A stretch of 64,000 nucleotides of DNA from Pseudomonas synxantha BG33R. Its GTDB lineage: Bacteria; Pseudomonadota; Gammaproteobacteria; Pseudomonadales; Pseudomonadaceae. Of this stretch, positions 1 through 9,674 are shown piece by piece; the first letter of the stretch is position 1; every line of letters starts with the position of its first letter. The stretch spans positions 420,936 through 484,935 of the forward strand of contig NZ_CM001514.1 in assembly GCF_000263715.2 (NCBI RefSeq), written 5' to 3'. Below the pieces are notes generated by a model. That model was not told the origin of the DNA, did no database searches, and saw only the letters and a list, made by a program, of their open reading frames with translations. Made by a program: the position numbers and the translations under genes.

Positions 1-12
1 ATAAAAGGAAAA

Positions 13-28
13 TGCAAAAACCAAACCA
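13..28 (-). promoter_or_regulatory. weak sigma-54-like -24/-12 element reading out of the window
   Basis: Read on the minus strand, the sequence TGGTTTGGTTTTTGCA has GG and GC at the sigma-54 spacing, but its -24 box is degraded. It would drive a gene to the left of position 1, which cannot be seen. A perfect NtrC-like palindrome at 155-173 lies about 160 bp upstream of it. From knowledge of Pseudomonas gene order near glnA, ntrB is a candidate for that gene; this is inference. Confidence 0.25.
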
Positions 29-154
29 AGGCTCCGAAAAGAAGCGTTAAAGCCCTGAAATAGGCGTTTGTGGCGCGAAACTGTGGCGTTCTGCCAGCTT
101 GAACGGGAAGATTCGAACCAAAATGGGCTGTGGCTGGAGTGAGGGTGCAACCTA

Positions 155-173
155 TCGCACCAATATAGTGCGA
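155..173. promoter_or_regulatory. NtrC-like palindromic binding site
   Basis: TCGCAC and GTGCGA form perfect 6-bp arms around 7 bases. The core GCACC-AATAT-AGTGC matches the NtrC consensus GCACC-N5-GGTGC at nine of ten fixed positions. It lies in a gene-free stretch (1-276) that otherwise holds only a weak sigma-54-like element and a REP hairpin. It probably belongs to a promoter facing left. Confidence 0.5.
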
Positions 174-228
174 TTTTGTGAAGGTTGTTCAGGAAGCTGC
201 CAGAGATGGCCCTGAGTGCATGCAGCCC

Positions 229-258
229 AAATGTGGGAGGGGGCTTGCTCCCACATTT
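229..258. repeat. single REP hairpin
   Basis: AAATGTGGGAG and CTCCCACATTT pair as 11-bp arms around an 8-base loop containing GGCTTG. This is a single REP-type palindrome just downstream of the chorismate mutase gene, where it could also protect or end that transcript. Confidence 0.75.
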
Positions 259-276
259 TTACCGGGTTTGCAGTCA

Positions 277-813
277 TTAGCCTTTGTAGATGCAGAGTTC
301 GGCGGTGGCGCGGATCATTGCCAGTTGGCGCAGCGGATCATTCAGCGGCTCATGCACGGCGGTGGCCAGCCATTGGGGGCACTGCGGGTCGGCACGCTGT
401 GGGGTGAAGTCGGCCAGTTGTTGCAGCAGGCGTTTTTGCAGCTCATCCAGCTGCGGGCGAATCTGCTTGATCAGGTCCGGGCGAGGCTCGTCGGGGGCCT
501 TGCCCTGGAACTGCCAGTCGGACAGGTGGGTGTATTGCACCAGTTTGTTCGCCTCGATCTGCGCCGAGAAAAACTGCTCGGCGGCGGCGGGCTCAAGCTT
601 GTAGCTCGGGGCCTGAGCGACGACGCTGGCGATCACTTCCTGCTCGCGTTTTTTGTCTTCGACGGGCTTGTGGCTGTCCCATTTGCTCAAGGCCACCTGG
701 TCGGCAATCTCCAGGCGTTCGGCGATGCTGTTGAGCAGGGGTTCGAGCGTAGGCGGCGCAGCGCTCGCACTGGCACTGATGAACAGCAGGGCAAATACAA
801 GTCGATGCCTCAA
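277..813 (-). CDS. periplasmic (secreted) gamma-class chorismate mutase, AroQ type
   Basis: A protein of about 178 residues that should convert chorismate to prephenate outside the cytoplasm. The TTG start at 813 is chosen because GGAG lies just upstream and because it gives a clean signal peptide: a basic start (RHR), a hydrophobic stretch LVFALLFI, then a SASA-type cleavage site at about residue 18. The mature part begins with a helix LLNSIAERLEIADQVALSKW followed by DSHKPVED, typical of secreted AroQ-gamma enzymes with their conserved Lys and Arg. Two cysteines near the C-terminus (ADPQC and AELC) could form the disulfide seen in this class. The reading frame extends upstream to 912, but that part is translated REPIN sequence. 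It stands alone between a REP and a REPIN. Its physiological role in pseudomonads is not evident from sequence. Confidence 0.85.
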   Translation of the reverse strand: MRHRLVFALLFISASASAAPPTLEPLLNSIAERLEIADQVALSKWDSHKPVEDKKREQEVIASVVAQAPSYKLEPAAAEQFFSAQIEANKLVQYTHLSDWQFQGKAPDEPRPDLIKQIRPQLDELQKRLLQQLADFTPQRADPQCPQWLATAVHEPLNDPLRQLAMIRATAELCIYKG

Positions 814-825
814 AGGTGATCTCCT

Positions 826-912
826 GTGGGAGCGGGCTTGCCCGCGATGGCGGTATGTCAGTGATACAGCAGGTGGCCGGTAGTGCGCTATCGCAGGCAA
901 GCCAGCTCCCAC
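826..912. repeat. REPIN (87 bp), hybrid arms
   Basis: A GTGGGAGCGGGCTTGCCCGC arm at the left and a GCAGGCAAGCCAGCTCCCAC arm at the right, ends outward, flank a short loop. The two arms belong to different REP sequence subtypes. It lies between the chorismate mutase gene and the glnA terminator. Confidence 0.85.
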
Positions 913-956
913 ACTTTGATTGGGTTTGCAGAGCTGGCGTAGCGTAACGCCCAGGC

Positions 957-987
957 AAAAAAAGACCTCCCGGGGGAGGTCTTTTTC
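957..987. terminator. rho-independent terminator after glnA
   Basis: AAAGACCTCC and GGAGGTCTTT pair with A and T tracts on both sides, so the hairpin can work in either direction. It lies about 34 bp downstream of the glnA stop codon. Confidence 0.85.
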
Positions 988-1020
988 GTCACGCCGCTCT
1001 TAAGAAGCCGCGCTACCGGA

Positions 1021-2427
1021 TCAGCAGCTGTAGTACAGCTCGTATTCCAGTGGGTGTACGAAGGTGCGCACCTTGATTTCTTCTTCGCTTTTCAGGGCGA
1101 TGTAAGCGTCGATGAAGTCGTCGCTGAACACGCCGCCTTTGGTCAGGAACGCACGGCCCTTATCCAGCTCTTCCAGGGCTTCTTTCAGGCTGCCGCACAC
1201 TTGTGGGATCTCTTTGGCCTCTTCAGGCGGCAGGTCGTACAAGTTCTTGTCGGCGGCGTCGCCAGGGTGGATCTTGTTCTGGATACCGTCCAGGCCGGCC
1301 ATGACCAGCGCAGCGAAGGCCAGGTATGGGTTGGCAGCCGGGTCCGGGAAGCGAGCTTCGATACGGCGAGCGCGCGGGCTGGACACGTAAGGAATACGGA
1401 TCGAGGCAGAGCGGTTACGCGCCGAGTAGGCCAGCATTACCGGCGCTTCGAAACCTGGGACCAGACGCTTGTAGGAGTTGGTCGACGGGTTGGTGAAGCC
1501 GTTAAGGGCCTTACCGTGCTTGATGATGCCGCCGATGAAGTACAGGGCGGTGTCGGACAGGCCGGCATAACCTTCACCTGCGAAGGTGTTCTTGCCTTCT
1601 TTGGCGATGGACAGGTGAACGTGCATACCCGAACCGTTATCGCCGTACAGAGGCTTGGGCATGAAGGTAGCGGTACGGCCGTAAGCGACGGCAGTGTTGT
1701 GTACGCAGTACTTCAGGGTCTGAACTTCGTCAGCCTTGGCCACCAGGGTGTTGAACTTCACACCGATTTCGTTCTGGCCGGCAGTCGCCACTTCGTGGTG
1801 ATGCACTTCGATGACCAGGCCCATGTCTTCCATGGCGTTGCACATGGAGGTACGGATTTCGTGGTCGTGGTCGAACGGTGGAACCGGGAAGTAGCCGCCT
1901 TTGATGCCTGGACGGTGGCCATGGTTGCCGCCTTCCACGTCCTGGTCGGACATCCACGAACCTTGTTCGGAGTAGATCTTGAACATGGAGCCAGAGATGT
2001 CGGACTTGAACTTAACCTGGTCGAAGATGAAGAACTCTGGCTCCGGGCCCACGAATACAGTGTCACCAATACCGGTGGACTTCAGGTATTCCTCGGCACG
2101 CTTGGCGATCGCACGTGGGTCGCGGTCGTAGCCTTGCATGGTCGACGGCTCGATCACGTCGCAGACCAGGATCAGGGTCGGCTCTTCGGTGAACGGGTCC
2201 AGCACGGCAGTGCTGTCGTCCGGCATCAGGATCATGTCGGAAGCTTCAATGCCTTTCCAGCCGGCGATGGAGGAACCGTCGAACATTTTGCCTTCTTCGA
2301 AGAAAGCATCATCCAGCGCGTCGCGAGCCGGCATGGTCACGTGGTGCTGAGTGCCTTTTGTGTCCGTGAAGCGCAGATCAATCCATTTAACGTCATGATC
2401 TTTGATGAGTTGAACCGACTTCGACAT
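1021..2427 (-). CDS. glnA: glutamine synthetase, type I
   Basis: A 468-residue enzyme making glutamine from glutamate, ammonia and ATP in the cytoplasm; the length is typical of GSI-beta dodecamers. It starts [20 protein letters not shown] at an ATG preceded by GGAGG; an upstream in-frame start would add 29 unlikely residues. Visible family motifs include [10 protein letters not shown], the HHE region (EVHHHEVA), [10 protein letters not shown], and [10 protein letters not shown]. The adenylylation site NLYDLPPEE is present with Tyr at residue 397, so control by the adenylyltransferase GlnE is expected. It diverges from thiI across a 334-bp spacer holding a sigma-54 promoter and two NtrC-like sites, fitting nitrogen-limitation induction. 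Confidence 0.98.
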   Translation of the reverse strand: MSKSVQLIKDHDVKWIDLRFTDTKGTQHHVTMPARDALDDAFFEEGKMFDGSSIAGWKGIEASDMILMPDDSTAVLDPFTEEPTLILVCDVIEPSTMQGYDRDPRAIAKRAEEYLKSTGIGDTVFVGPEPEFFIFDQVKFKSDISGSMFKIYSEQGSWMSDQDVEGGNHGHRPGIKGGYFPVPPFDHDHEIRTSMCNAMEDMGLVIEVHHHEVATAGQNEIGVKFNTLVAKADEVQTLKYCVHNTAVAYGRTATFMPKPLYGDNGSGMHVHLSIAKEGKNTFAGEGYAGLSDTALYFIGGIIKHGKALNGFTNPSTNSYKRLVPGFEAPVMLAYSARNRSASIRIPYVSSPRARRIEARFPDPAANPYLAFAALVMAGLDGIQNKIHPGDAADKNLYDLPPEEAKEIPQVCGSLKEALEELDKGRAFLTKGGVFSDDFIDAYIALKSEEEIKVRTFVHPLEYELYYSC

Positions 2428-2529
2428 GGTGTCCTCCGGGTGGCTTCGGGCTTGGGTAGTGGAGTTAGCCCTTAGAATGTGGGTGATGCCGGCGCGGATA
2501 CTCCGCCAAGGCAACCTGCCTCACAAGAG

Positions 2530-2545
2530 AGCAAATTACATGCCA
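2530..2545 (-). promoter_or_regulatory. sigma-54 promoter of glnA
   Basis: On the minus strand TGGCATGTAATTTGCT matches the -24/-12 consensus TGGCACGNNNNTTGCW at all but one fixed position, with exact spacing. The predicted transcription start is near 2519, giving a leader of about 92 nt before the glnA ATG. Confidence 0.85.
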
Positions 2546-2618
2546 GTGCGCCAACATGGTCTTTTTGCCTCAAAATGGCCCCTATAGCGGTGCAATAGGC
2601 CAAAGCGCGAGAAATAGC

Positions 2619-2633
2619 GCACTGCAATGTAGC
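2619..2633. promoter_or_regulatory. NtrC-like site 1 upstream of glnA
   Basis: GCACT-GCAAT-GTAGC resembles GCACC-N5-GGTGC. Its centre lies about 107 bp upstream of the predicted glnA start, a classical NtrC enhancer distance. The right half is imperfect. Confidence 0.5.
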
Positions 2634-2649
2634 GTTTATTTGTGTAAAT

Positions 2650-2664
2650 GACCCGTTTTGGTGC
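2650..2664. promoter_or_regulatory. NtrC-like site 2 upstream of glnA
   Basis: GACCC-GTTTT-GGTGC has a perfect right half and a partial left half. It is centred about 138 bp upstream of the predicted glnA start, about three helical turns from site 1, as in the enterobacterial glnA enhancer. Confidence 0.5.
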
Positions 2665-2691
2665 GTTGCACGTTCGATGCATATTAACTGG

Positions 2692-2719
2692 TTAAACCTT
2701 GAGCGATTTCCGCTATAAT
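2692..2719 (+). promoter_or_regulatory. probable sigma-70 promoter of thiI
   Basis: A perfect TATAAT at 2714-2719 lies 43 bp before the thiI ATG. The best -35 is the weak TTAAAC at 2692-2697, 16 bp upstream. Confidence 0.5.
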
Positions 2720-2761
2720 CCGCGCCCCCCTTTTTCAGCAGGCCCGGCGCGCGCTGTTTCC

Positions 2762-4216
2762 ATGAAATTAATCGTTAAAGTCTTCCCCGAGATCACCATC
2801 AAAAGCCGACCGGTACGGACGCGTTTCATCCGTCAGTTGGCCAAGAACATCCGTGCCGTGCTCCGTGACCTGGACCCGGCTGTGGTGGTGAACGGCGTGT
2901 GGGACAACCTCGAGCTGGAAACCCGCATTACCGACGCCAAAGCCTTGAAGGACATGACCGAGCGCCTGAGCTGCATGCCGGGCATCGCGCATTTCCTGCA
3001 GGTGGATGAGTACCCGCTGGGCGACTTCGATGACATCACCGAAAAGTGCAAGCAGCACTACGGCAGTGCGCTTGAAGGGAAGATTTTTTCGGTGCGCTGC
3101 AAGCGTGCCGGCAAGCACACCTTCAGCTCCATGGATGTCGAGAAATACGTCGGCAGCAAGCTGCGTCGCGAGTGCGGCGCCGCTGGAATTTCCCTTAAAG
3201 CGCCGCAAATTGAAGTGCGCATGGAAATTCGCGACCAACGGTTGTTTGTGATCCACAGCCAGCACAACAGCATCGGCGGCTACCCGCTGGGCGCCCTGGA
3301 ACAGACCCTGGTATTGATGTCCGGCGGTTTCGATTCCACGGTGGCGGCCTACCAGATCATGCGCCGCGGCCTGATGAGCCACTTCTGCTTCTTTAACCTG
3401 GGCGGGCGTGCCCATGAATTGGGCGTGATGGAAGTTGCGCACTTTATCTGGAAGAAGTACGGCAGCTCCCAGCGCGTGCTATTTGTAAGCGTGCCGTTCG
3501 AGGAAGTGCTGGGCGAAATTCTCGGCAAAGTCGATAACAGTCATATGGGCGTGGTATTGAAGCGTATGATGTTGCGCGCCGCTTCCCGAATCGCCGATCA
3601 ATTGCAGATTGACGCGCTGGTGACCGGCGAGGCGATTTCCCAGGTGTCCAGCCAGACGCTGCCGAACCTGTCGATCATCGACTGCGTCACCGAGAAGCTG
3701 GTGTTGCGCCCGCTGATCGCCAGCCACAAGCAGGACATCATCGACCTGGCAGAGCAAATTGGCACCGCCGACTTTGCCAAGCACATGCCCGAGTACTGCG
3801 GGGTCATTTCGGTGAACCCAAAGACCCACGCCAAGCGTCACCGCGTGGAGCATGAAGAGAAAGAATTCGACATGGCGATTCTGGAGCGTGCGCTCGAGAA
3901 CGCCAAGCTGGTCCCAATCGATCGGGTGATCGACGAGTTGGGTCAGGATGTAAAAATCGAAGAAGTCAGCGAAGCCCTGGCCGGCCAGATCGTCATCGAC
4001 ATCCGTCACCCGGATGCCGCTGAGGATGAGCCGCTGGAAATCGCCGGCATCGACGTGCAAACGCTGCCGTTCTACGCACTGAACGCGCGTTTCAAGGAAC
4101 TGGATAACAGCCGTCAGTACCTGTTGTATTGCGACAAAGGCGTGATGAGTCGCCTGCATGCCCACCATTTGCTCAGTGAGGGGCATGCCAATGTGCGCGT
4201 TTATCGACCGAGCTAA
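2762..4216 (+). CDS. thiI: tRNA 4-thiouridine synthase / sulfurtransferase ThiI
   Basis: A 484-residue cytoplasmic enzyme that adenylates U8 of tRNA and transfers sulfur to make 4-thiouridine; in many bacteria it also supplies sulfur for the thiamine thiazole. The domain order is ferredoxin-like plus THUMP (about residues 1-165), a PP-loop pyrophosphatase domain with SGGFDST from residue 187, and a C-terminal rhodanese domain. The rhodanese active-site Cys is at 457 in [11 protein letters not shown], so this is the long, rhodanese-fused form. The start at 2762 ([19 protein letters not shown]) fits the family; an in-frame extension to 2699 would include the promoter. It is monocistronic and divergent from glnA. 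Confidence 0.97.
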   Translation: MKLIVKVFPEITIKSRPVRTRFIRQLAKNIRAVLRDLDPAVVVNGVWDNLELETRITDAKALKDMTERLSCMPGIAHFLQVDEYPLGDFDDITEKCKQHYGSALEGKIFSVRCKRAGKHTFSSMDVEKYVGSKLRRECGAAGISLKAPQIEVRMEIRDQRLFVIHSQHNSIGGYPLGALEQTLVLMSGGFDSTVAAYQIMRRGLMSHFCFFNLGGRAHELGVMEVAHFIWKKYGSSQRVLFVSVPFEEVLGEILGKVDNSHMGVVLKRMMLRAASRIADQLQIDALVTGEAISQVSSQTLPNLSIIDCVTEKLVLRPLIASHKQDIIDLAEQIGTADFAKHMPEYCGVISVNPKTHAKRHRVEHEEKEFDMAILERALENAKLVPIDRVIDELGQDVKIEEVSEALAGQIVIDIRHPDAAEDEPLEIAGIDVQTLPFYALNARFKELDNSRQYLLYCDKGVMSRLHAHHLLSEGHANVRVYRPS

Positions 4217-4355
4217 GAGCCCGGGGCTGTTTGCCTGTGGCCTGCGTCACCGGCCCCCCGACTCTGCCGTCAAGCTGTAACGGCAAGGCCTGACTCTACT
4301 GTTAATCGCTGCCACGACCTGTCAGCACACCGAATCCTCTGATCGAGATACACAA

Positions 4356-6176
4356 GTGATCGAAAATCTACGTAACATCGCCATCATTGCTCACGTTGAC
4401 CATGGTAAAACCACCCTGGTAGACAAACTCCTGCGTCAATCCGGCACCCTGGAGCGCAACGAGCTCAACGACGAGCGCGTGATGGACTCCAACGACCAGG
4501 AAAAAGAGCGCGGTATTACCATCCTGGCAAAAAACACCGCCATCAACTGGAACGGCTACCACATCAACATCGTGGATACCCCGGGCCACGCCGACTTCGG
4601 CGGCGAAGTAGAACGCGTAATGTCGATGGTTGACTCCGTTCTGCTGCTGGTTGACGCTCAAGACGGCCCTATGCCGCAAACTCGTTTCGTGACCAAGAAG
4701 GCTTTCGAAGCCGGCCTGCGTCCGATCGTGTGCATCAACAAGGTTGACCGTCCAGGCGCGCGTCCGGACTGGGTTCTGGACCAGATCTTCGACCTGTTCG
4801 ACAACCTGGGTGCTACCGAAGAACAGCTGGACTTCCAGGTCATCTACGCCTCGGCCCTGAACGGTATTGCTGGTCTTGACCACACCGACATGGCTGAAGA
4901 CATGACCCCGCTGTACCAGTCGATCGTCGACAACGTACCCGCGCCGAAAGTTGACCGTGACGGCCCGTTCCAGATGCAAATCTCGGCACTGGACTACAAC
5001 AGCTTCCTGGGTGTTATCGGCGTTGGCCGTATCGCTCGTGGTAGCGTCAAGCCGAACACCCCGGTTGTGGCTATCGGCGCCGACGGCAAGAAGCGTAACG
5101 GTCGTATCCTGAAGCTGATGGGTCACCACGGTCTGCACCGTATCGACGTTGAAGAAGCTTTCGCTGGCGACATCGTATGCGTAAGCGGCATGGACTCGCT
5201 GTTCATCTCCGACACCCTGTGCCAGCCGGACAACGTTGAGGCGATGAAGCCTCTGACCGTTGACGAGCCAACCGTTTCCATGACCTTCCAGGTAAACGAC
5301 TCGCCGTTCTGCGGTAAAGAAGGCAAGTTCGTGACCTCCCGTAACATCAAGGAGCGTCTGGACAAGGAGCTGCTGTACAACGTTGCTCTGCGCGTTGAAG
5401 AAGGCGACTCGGCTGACAAGTTCAAGGTCTCCGGCCGTGGTGAGCTGCACCTCTCGGTACTGATCGAAACCATGCGTCGCGAAGGCTTCGAAATGGGTGT
5501 TGGTCGTCCGGAAGTGATCATCCGTACTGTTGACGGCGTGAAGCAGGAACCGTTCGAAAACGTCACCATCGACACCCCTGAAGAATCCCAGGGCAAGGTC
5601 ATGGAAGAGATGGGTCTGCGTAAGGGCGACCTGACCAACATGGTGCCGGATGGCAAAGGCCGTGTACGTCTGGAATACAACATCCCTGCTCGCGGTCTGA
5701 TCGGTTTCCGTAACCAGTTCCTGACCCTGACCAACGGTGCTGGCATCCTGACCTCGATCTTCGATCGCTACGACACCATGAAGTCCGGCGACATGTCCGG
5801 CCGTCAGAACGGTGTTCTGGTATCGGTAGAAACCGGCAAGGCGCTGACCTACTCCCTGGAAACCCTCCAGGCGCGTGGCAAGCTGTTCGTTGAACACGGT
5901 CAAGAGATCTACAACGGCCAGATCGTTGGTCTGAACAGCCGTGACAACGACATGGGCGTCAACCCAACCAAAGGCAAGAAGCTCGACAACATGCGTGCTT
6001 CGGGCAAAGACGAAACCATCGCTCTGGTTCCACCTGTTCGCTTCACCCTGGAACAGGCCCTGGAATTCATCCAGGACGACGAGCTGTGCGAAGTCACGCC
6101 TAAGTCGATCCGCCTGCGTAAGAAGATCCTGGACGAAGGCGAGCGTACCCGCGCTGCCAAGAAAGCCAAGAACTGA
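4356..6176 (+). CDS. typA: ribosome-associated GTPase TypA/BipA
   Basis: A 606-residue translational GTPase of the EF-G family that binds the 70S ribosome and helps 50S assembly and growth under stress. It starts with GTG ([20 protein letters not shown]). The G1 P-loop AHVDHGKTT is at about residues 12-20, followed by RGITI in switch I, DTPGHADF (G3) and [11 protein letters not shown] (G4). EF-G-like domains and the BipA-specific C-terminal domain follow ([17 protein letters not shown]). It is full length and followed by a strong terminator. Confidence 0.98.
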   Translation: MIENLRNIAIIAHVDHGKTTLVDKLLRQSGTLERNELNDERVMDSNDQEKERGITILAKNTAINWNGYHINIVDTPGHADFGGEVERVMSMVDSVLLLVDAQDGPMPQTRFVTKKAFEAGLRPIVCINKVDRPGARPDWVLDQIFDLFDNLGATEEQLDFQVIYASALNGIAGLDHTDMAEDMTPLYQSIVDNVPAPKVDRDGPFQMQISALDYNSFLGVIGVGRIARGSVKPNTPVVAIGADGKKRNGRILKLMGHHGLHRIDVEEAFAGDIVCVSGMDSLFISDTLCQPDNVEAMKPLTVDEPTVSMTFQVNDSPFCGKEGKFVTSRNIKERLDKELLYNVALRVEEGDSADKFKVSGRGELHLSVLIETMRREGFEMGVGRPEVIIRTVDGVKQEPFENVTIDTPEESQGKVMEEMGLRKGDLTNMVPDGKGRVRLEYNIPARGLIGFRNQFLTLTNGAGILTSIFDRYDTMKSGDMSGRQNGVLVSVETGKALTYSLETLQARGKLFVEHGQEIYNGQIVGLNSRDNDMGVNPTKGKKLDNMRASGKDETIALVPPVRFTLEQALEFIQDDELCEVTPKSIRLRKKILDEGERTRAAKKAKN

Positions 6177-6195
6177 GTTAACTCAGGCTGAATGA

Positions 6196-6232
6196 AAAAC
6201 GCCCCCGGTCGAAAGGCCGGGGGCGTTTTTTT
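6196..6232 (+). terminator. rho-independent terminator of typA
   Basis: AACGCCCCCGG and CCGGGGGCGTT pair around a short loop (TCGAAAGG), followed by a run of T. It lies 20 bp after the typA stop codon. Confidence 0.93.
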
Positions 6233-6267
6233 GTGCCTGCTGTTTGTGTGTTGTCTTTACTGGCCCC

Positions 6268-6339
6268 ATCGCAGGCAAGCCAGCTCCCACAGTTGAATGT
6301 GTTCCCAAATCAAAGTGTGGGAGGGGGCTTGCCCCCGAT
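6268..6339. repeat. inverted REP pair, tail-in arrangement
   Basis: ATCGCAGGCAAGCCAGCTCCCAC is followed 26 bp later by GTGGGAGGGGGCTTGCCCCC, so the GTGGGAG ends face each other. This is the opposite of the usual REPIN order, and the two arms are of different subtypes. Confidence 0.8.
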
Positions 6340-6369
6340 GAGGCCCTTCAGAACACTACAAAACCCGAG

Positions 6370-6804
6370 TCAGAATTTATCGAGAGTCTTGAAGTTGGTC
6401 TCGCGCACCACTTCCTTGGGCTTGTAGGCACAGTACCCCGGCCGCGGCCCGATTTTCGGGTGGTTGCGGCAGGTATCCGGGCGCTTGTCATAAATAGTGC
6501 AGAAGCGCGTCTTACGATCTAGATACAGGCAGTCGTTGTTGCTCATGCGCTGTAGGGTAAAAATCTCGGATTTGTTGTTGTAGCGCTCGACGATGCCTTC
6601 TTTCTGCAAACGCTTGGCGATGTTCTTCGGCGGGTCGCCACGCTCGAACTCGTCGACGATGCCAATGCGGATCAGGTCCTTGATCTTCACCTCAACCGGC
6701 AGGGTGCAACAGCTGGACACGCAGCCGCCGCACATGTGGGCGGAATATTTCTGCCAGGTCTCTAGACGGTCGAGTTCCGCGGCGGCGATCAGTTGAGGCT
6801 TCAT
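6370..6804 (-). CDS. YkgJ-family cysteine cluster protein
   Basis: A small cytoplasmic protein of 144 residues, start ATG at 6804. It carries the cysteine pattern of the YkgJ / zinc- or iron-chelating CxxCxxCC family: CGGCVSSCC near residue 25, then NDCLYLD, RFCTIYDKRPDTC and GYCAY. The family is thought to bind a metal or Fe-S centre, but its function is unknown. It converges with typA across a REP pair and terminator, and diverges from glgP. No signal peptide or membrane segment is visible. Confidence 0.8.
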   Translation of the reverse strand: MKPQLIAAAELDRLETWQKYSAHMCGGCVSSCCTLPVEVKIKDLIRIGIVDEFERGDPPKNIAKRLQKEGIVERYNNKSEIFTLQRMSNNDCLYLDRKTRFCTIYDKRPDTCRNHPKIGPRPGYCAYKPKEVVRETNFKTLDKF

Positions 6805-7041
6805 CAGGGTTCCAGGGTGGGGCGGTATACGGGCGCGGGATCATACCGGGATTGGTGGTTTTTTGAACAATATTTTGCAGGTTTCAGCTCAAAGGCTTCG
6901 CCGCGGGCTGATCGGGCACGACCCCTGCATCAAATTCAGCCAATGGTGAATGAGTTAAAAAACTGCCGAACCAGCACGTCTACCGTCTGTCAGACCGACT
7001 AGGCTCTAGCAACTCCTTCAATCTCGCCCGAGGTCGCACCG

Positions 7042-9492
7042 ATGTCTCAGGAACCGCTTGCACGAGAAGCAGAGGTAGCCGCATTCCGCGATGCTGTCTT
7101 GACCAAACTCACCTACGCGGTGGGCAAAGACCCGGATCACGCCTTTGACCATGACTGGTTCGAAGCCATTGCCCTGGCCGCCCGCGACCAGATGGTCGAT
7201 CACTGGATGGACCACACGCGGCGTATTTATCGCAAAGGCCAGAAGCGCGTTTATTACCTCTCGCTGGAATTTCTCATTGGCCGTCTGTTGTACGACAGCC
7301 TGAGCAATCTGGGCGTGTTGGAGATCGCCCGTGAAGCGCTGTCGGAGTTGGGAGTCGATCTGGAGCGCATCCGCCTGCTGGAGCCCGACGCGGCTCTCGG
7401 CAATGGTGGCCTGGGCCGTCTGGCGGCGTGCTTTATGGAAAGCATGTCGACCCTGGGGATTGCCGGCCATGGCTATGGCATTCGCTATGAGCACGGCTTG
7501 TTCCGCCAGGCCATCGTTGATGGCTGGCAGCAGGAGCAGACCGAACGCTGGCTGGATTTTGGTAACCCTTGGGAGTTCGAACGCGCTGAAGTGATTTACC
7601 CGATCGGCTTTGGCGGCAGCGTCGAAACCCTGGCGGACGCCTCCGGCAAGATGATCCAGGTGTGGTCGCCCAACGAAACTGTCAGGGCTGTTGCCTATGA
7701 CACCCCGGTAGTCGGCTGGCGTGGCGCGAGCGTCAACACCCTGCGCCTTTGGCGTGCACGGGCAGTGGAAGACTTGCACCTGGAGCGCTTCAATGCCGGT
7801 GACCACTTGGGCGCCGTCGCCGAAGTAGCCCGTGCCGAAAGCATCTCTCGCGTGCTTTACCCGGCCGACAGCACCGAAGCGGGGCAGGAACTGCGCCTGC
7901 GCCAGGAGTACTTCTTCGTTTCGGCGTCCTTGCAGGATTTGCTGCGCCGCCACAAGAACATGCACGGTTCGGTACTGAGCCTGGGCGAACACGCCGCGAT
8001 CCAGCTCAACGACACCCATCCGTCCATCGCCGTGGCCGAGCTGATGCGCCAACTGGTCGACCTGCATGATGTGCCGTGGGAAGCCGCGTGGGATGTCACC
8101 GTCGAAACCCTGTCGTACACCAACCACACCCTGCTGCCCGAGGCGCTGGAAACCTGGCCCGTAGGTCTGATGGAGCGCATGTTGCCCCGGCACATGCAGA
8201 TCATCTACCTGATCAACGCCCAGCACATCGACTCGTTGCGCGCCAAGGGCATCCACGACTTCGACGTACTGCGCGCCGTCTCGCTGATCGAAGAAGACAA
8301 CGGCCGCCGCGTGCGCATGGGCAACCTGGCATTCCTCGGCTCCCATAGCGTCAACGGTGTATCGGGCCTGCATACTCAGCTGATGCGCAGCACGGTGTTC
8401 TCCGAGCTGCACAAGCTGTATCCCGAACGCATCAACAACAAAACCAACGGCATCACCTTCCGCCGCTGGTTGTACCAGGCCAACCCCAAGCTGACCGATA
8501 TGCTGGTGGAAGCCCTGGGGCCGGATATTCTCGACCAGCCCGAGCAGCGTTTGATCGAATTGGAGCCGTTCGCCGAGAAGCAGGCTTTCCGCAAGTCTTT
8601 CGCTGAACAGCGCCTGCACAGCAAGCGAGCACTGGCCCAGATCATTCATGAGCGCCTGGGTATCGCGATCAACCCGGCGGCAATGTTCGATGTGCAGGTC
8701 AAGCGCATCCACGAATACAAGCGCCAACTGCTCAACCTGCTGCACACCGTGGCGCTGTACCAGGCGATCCGCGCCGAGCCGGGCACCGACTGGGTGCCGC
8801 GGGTGAAAATCTTCGCCGGCAAGGCTGCAGCCAGCTACCACCAGGCCAAGCTGATCATCAAGTTGACCAACGACATCGCCCGCACCGTCAACAACGACCC
8901 GACCGTGCGCGGTTTGCTCAAAGTGGTGTTCCTGCCCAACTACAACGTCAGCCTGGCGGAGAGCATCATTCCGGCGGCGGACTTGTCGGAGCAGATTTCC
9001 ACTGCCGGCTTCGAGGCCTCGGGTACCAGCAACATGAAGTTCGGCCTCAACGGCGCGCTGACCATCGGCACCATGGACGGCGCCAACGTGGAGATGCACG
9101 AGCGGGTCGGCGCCGAGCACATGTTTATCTTCGGCCTCAGTGCCCAGCAGGTGGAAGCCCGCAAGCACGCCGGTGAGTTCAGCGCCGGGCCGGACATCGC
9201 CGCGTCCCATCGCTTGAACGACGTGTTGCAAGCGATCCGTGGCGGGGTGTTCTCGCCGGATGATCCGGGGCGCTATGTGGGCTTGATCGATGGGCTGATC
9301 GACTACGACCGTTTCCTGGTGTGTGCCGACTTTGACTCTTACTGGGACGCCCAGGCGCGGGTCGAAGCCCACTGGCACGATTCCAAGGAATGGTGGCGTT
9401 CGGCGGTGCTCAATACCGCGCGCATGGGCTGGTTCAGCTCGGACCGGACCATCCGCGAGTACGCCACCGAGATCTGGAAAGCCCTCGACTAA
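7042..9492 (+). CDS. glgP: glycogen/alpha-glucan phosphorylase
   Basis: An 816-residue PLP enzyme that removes glucose-1-phosphate from alpha-1,4-glucans by phosphorolysis. The length is normal for bacterial GlgP. Visible family motifs include YYLSLEFLIGR near the N-terminus, NGGLGRLAACFMES, the KTNGITFRRW segment, and the PLP-lysine motif SGTSNMKFGLNG with Lys at residue 666, followed by GALTIGTMDGANVE. It starts at ATG 7042 with a weak ribosome site. The glycogen synthesis genes are not in this window. It is followed after about 180 bp by fbp, on the same strand but with a REP hairpin between. Confidence 0.97.
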   Translation: MSQEPLAREAEVAAFRDAVLTKLTYAVGKDPDHAFDHDWFEAIALAARDQMVDHWMDHTRRIYRKGQKRVYYLSLEFLIGRLLYDSLSNLGVLEIAREALSELGVDLERIRLLEPDAALGNGGLGRLAACFMESMSTLGIAGHGYGIRYEHGLFRQAIVDGWQQEQTERWLDFGNPWEFERAEVIYPIGFGGSVETLADASGKMIQVWSPNETVRAVAYDTPVVGWRGASVNTLRLWRARAVEDLHLERFNAGDHLGAVAEVARAESISRVLYPADSTEAGQELRLRQEYFFVSASLQDLLRRHKNMHGSVLSLGEHAAIQLNDTHPSIAVAELMRQLVDLHDVPWEAAWDVTVETLSYTNHTLLPEALETWPVGLMERMLPRHMQIIYLINAQHIDSLRAKGIHDFDVLRAVSLIEEDNGRRVRMGNLAFLGSHSVNGVSGLHTQLMRSTVFSELHKLYPERINNKTNGITFRRWLYQANPKLTDMLVEALGPDILDQPEQRLIELEPFAEKQAFRKSFAEQRLHSKRALAQIIHERLGIAINPAAMFDVQVKRIHEYKRQLLNLLHTVALYQAIRAEPGTDWVPRVKIFAGKAAASYHQAKLIIKLTNDIARTVNNDPTVRGLLKVVFLPNYNVSLAESIIPAADLSEQISTAGFEASGTSNMKFGLNGALTIGTMDGANVEMHERVGAEHMFIFGLSAQQVEARKHAGEFSAGPDIAASHRLNDVLQAIRGGVFSPDDPGRYVGLIDGLIDYDRFLVCADFDSYWDAQARVEAHWHDSKEWWRSAVLNTARMGWFSSDRTIREYATEIWKALD

Positions 9493-9508
9493 CCATCGCG
9501 GTTAAAAA

Positions 9509-9536
9509 ATGTGGGAGGGGCAAGCCCCTTCCTACA
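9509..9536. repeat. single REP hairpin
   Basis: ATGTGGGAGGGG and CCCCTTCCTACAT pair imperfectly around CAAG, directly after the glgP stop codon. The right arm has diverged. Confidence 0.65.
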
Positions 9537-9674
9537 TGGGTTCTGGGATGTTGGAGAGGGTCGTGGTGCCAGGTCGTGAACTCTATTGGCGTTAAATCCT
9601 CTGATTAGAGGAAATAACCCTCGACTCGCGTTAAACTGCGCGGGTTTTCAGCCCCCCATTCTCCGGAGCCTTCC

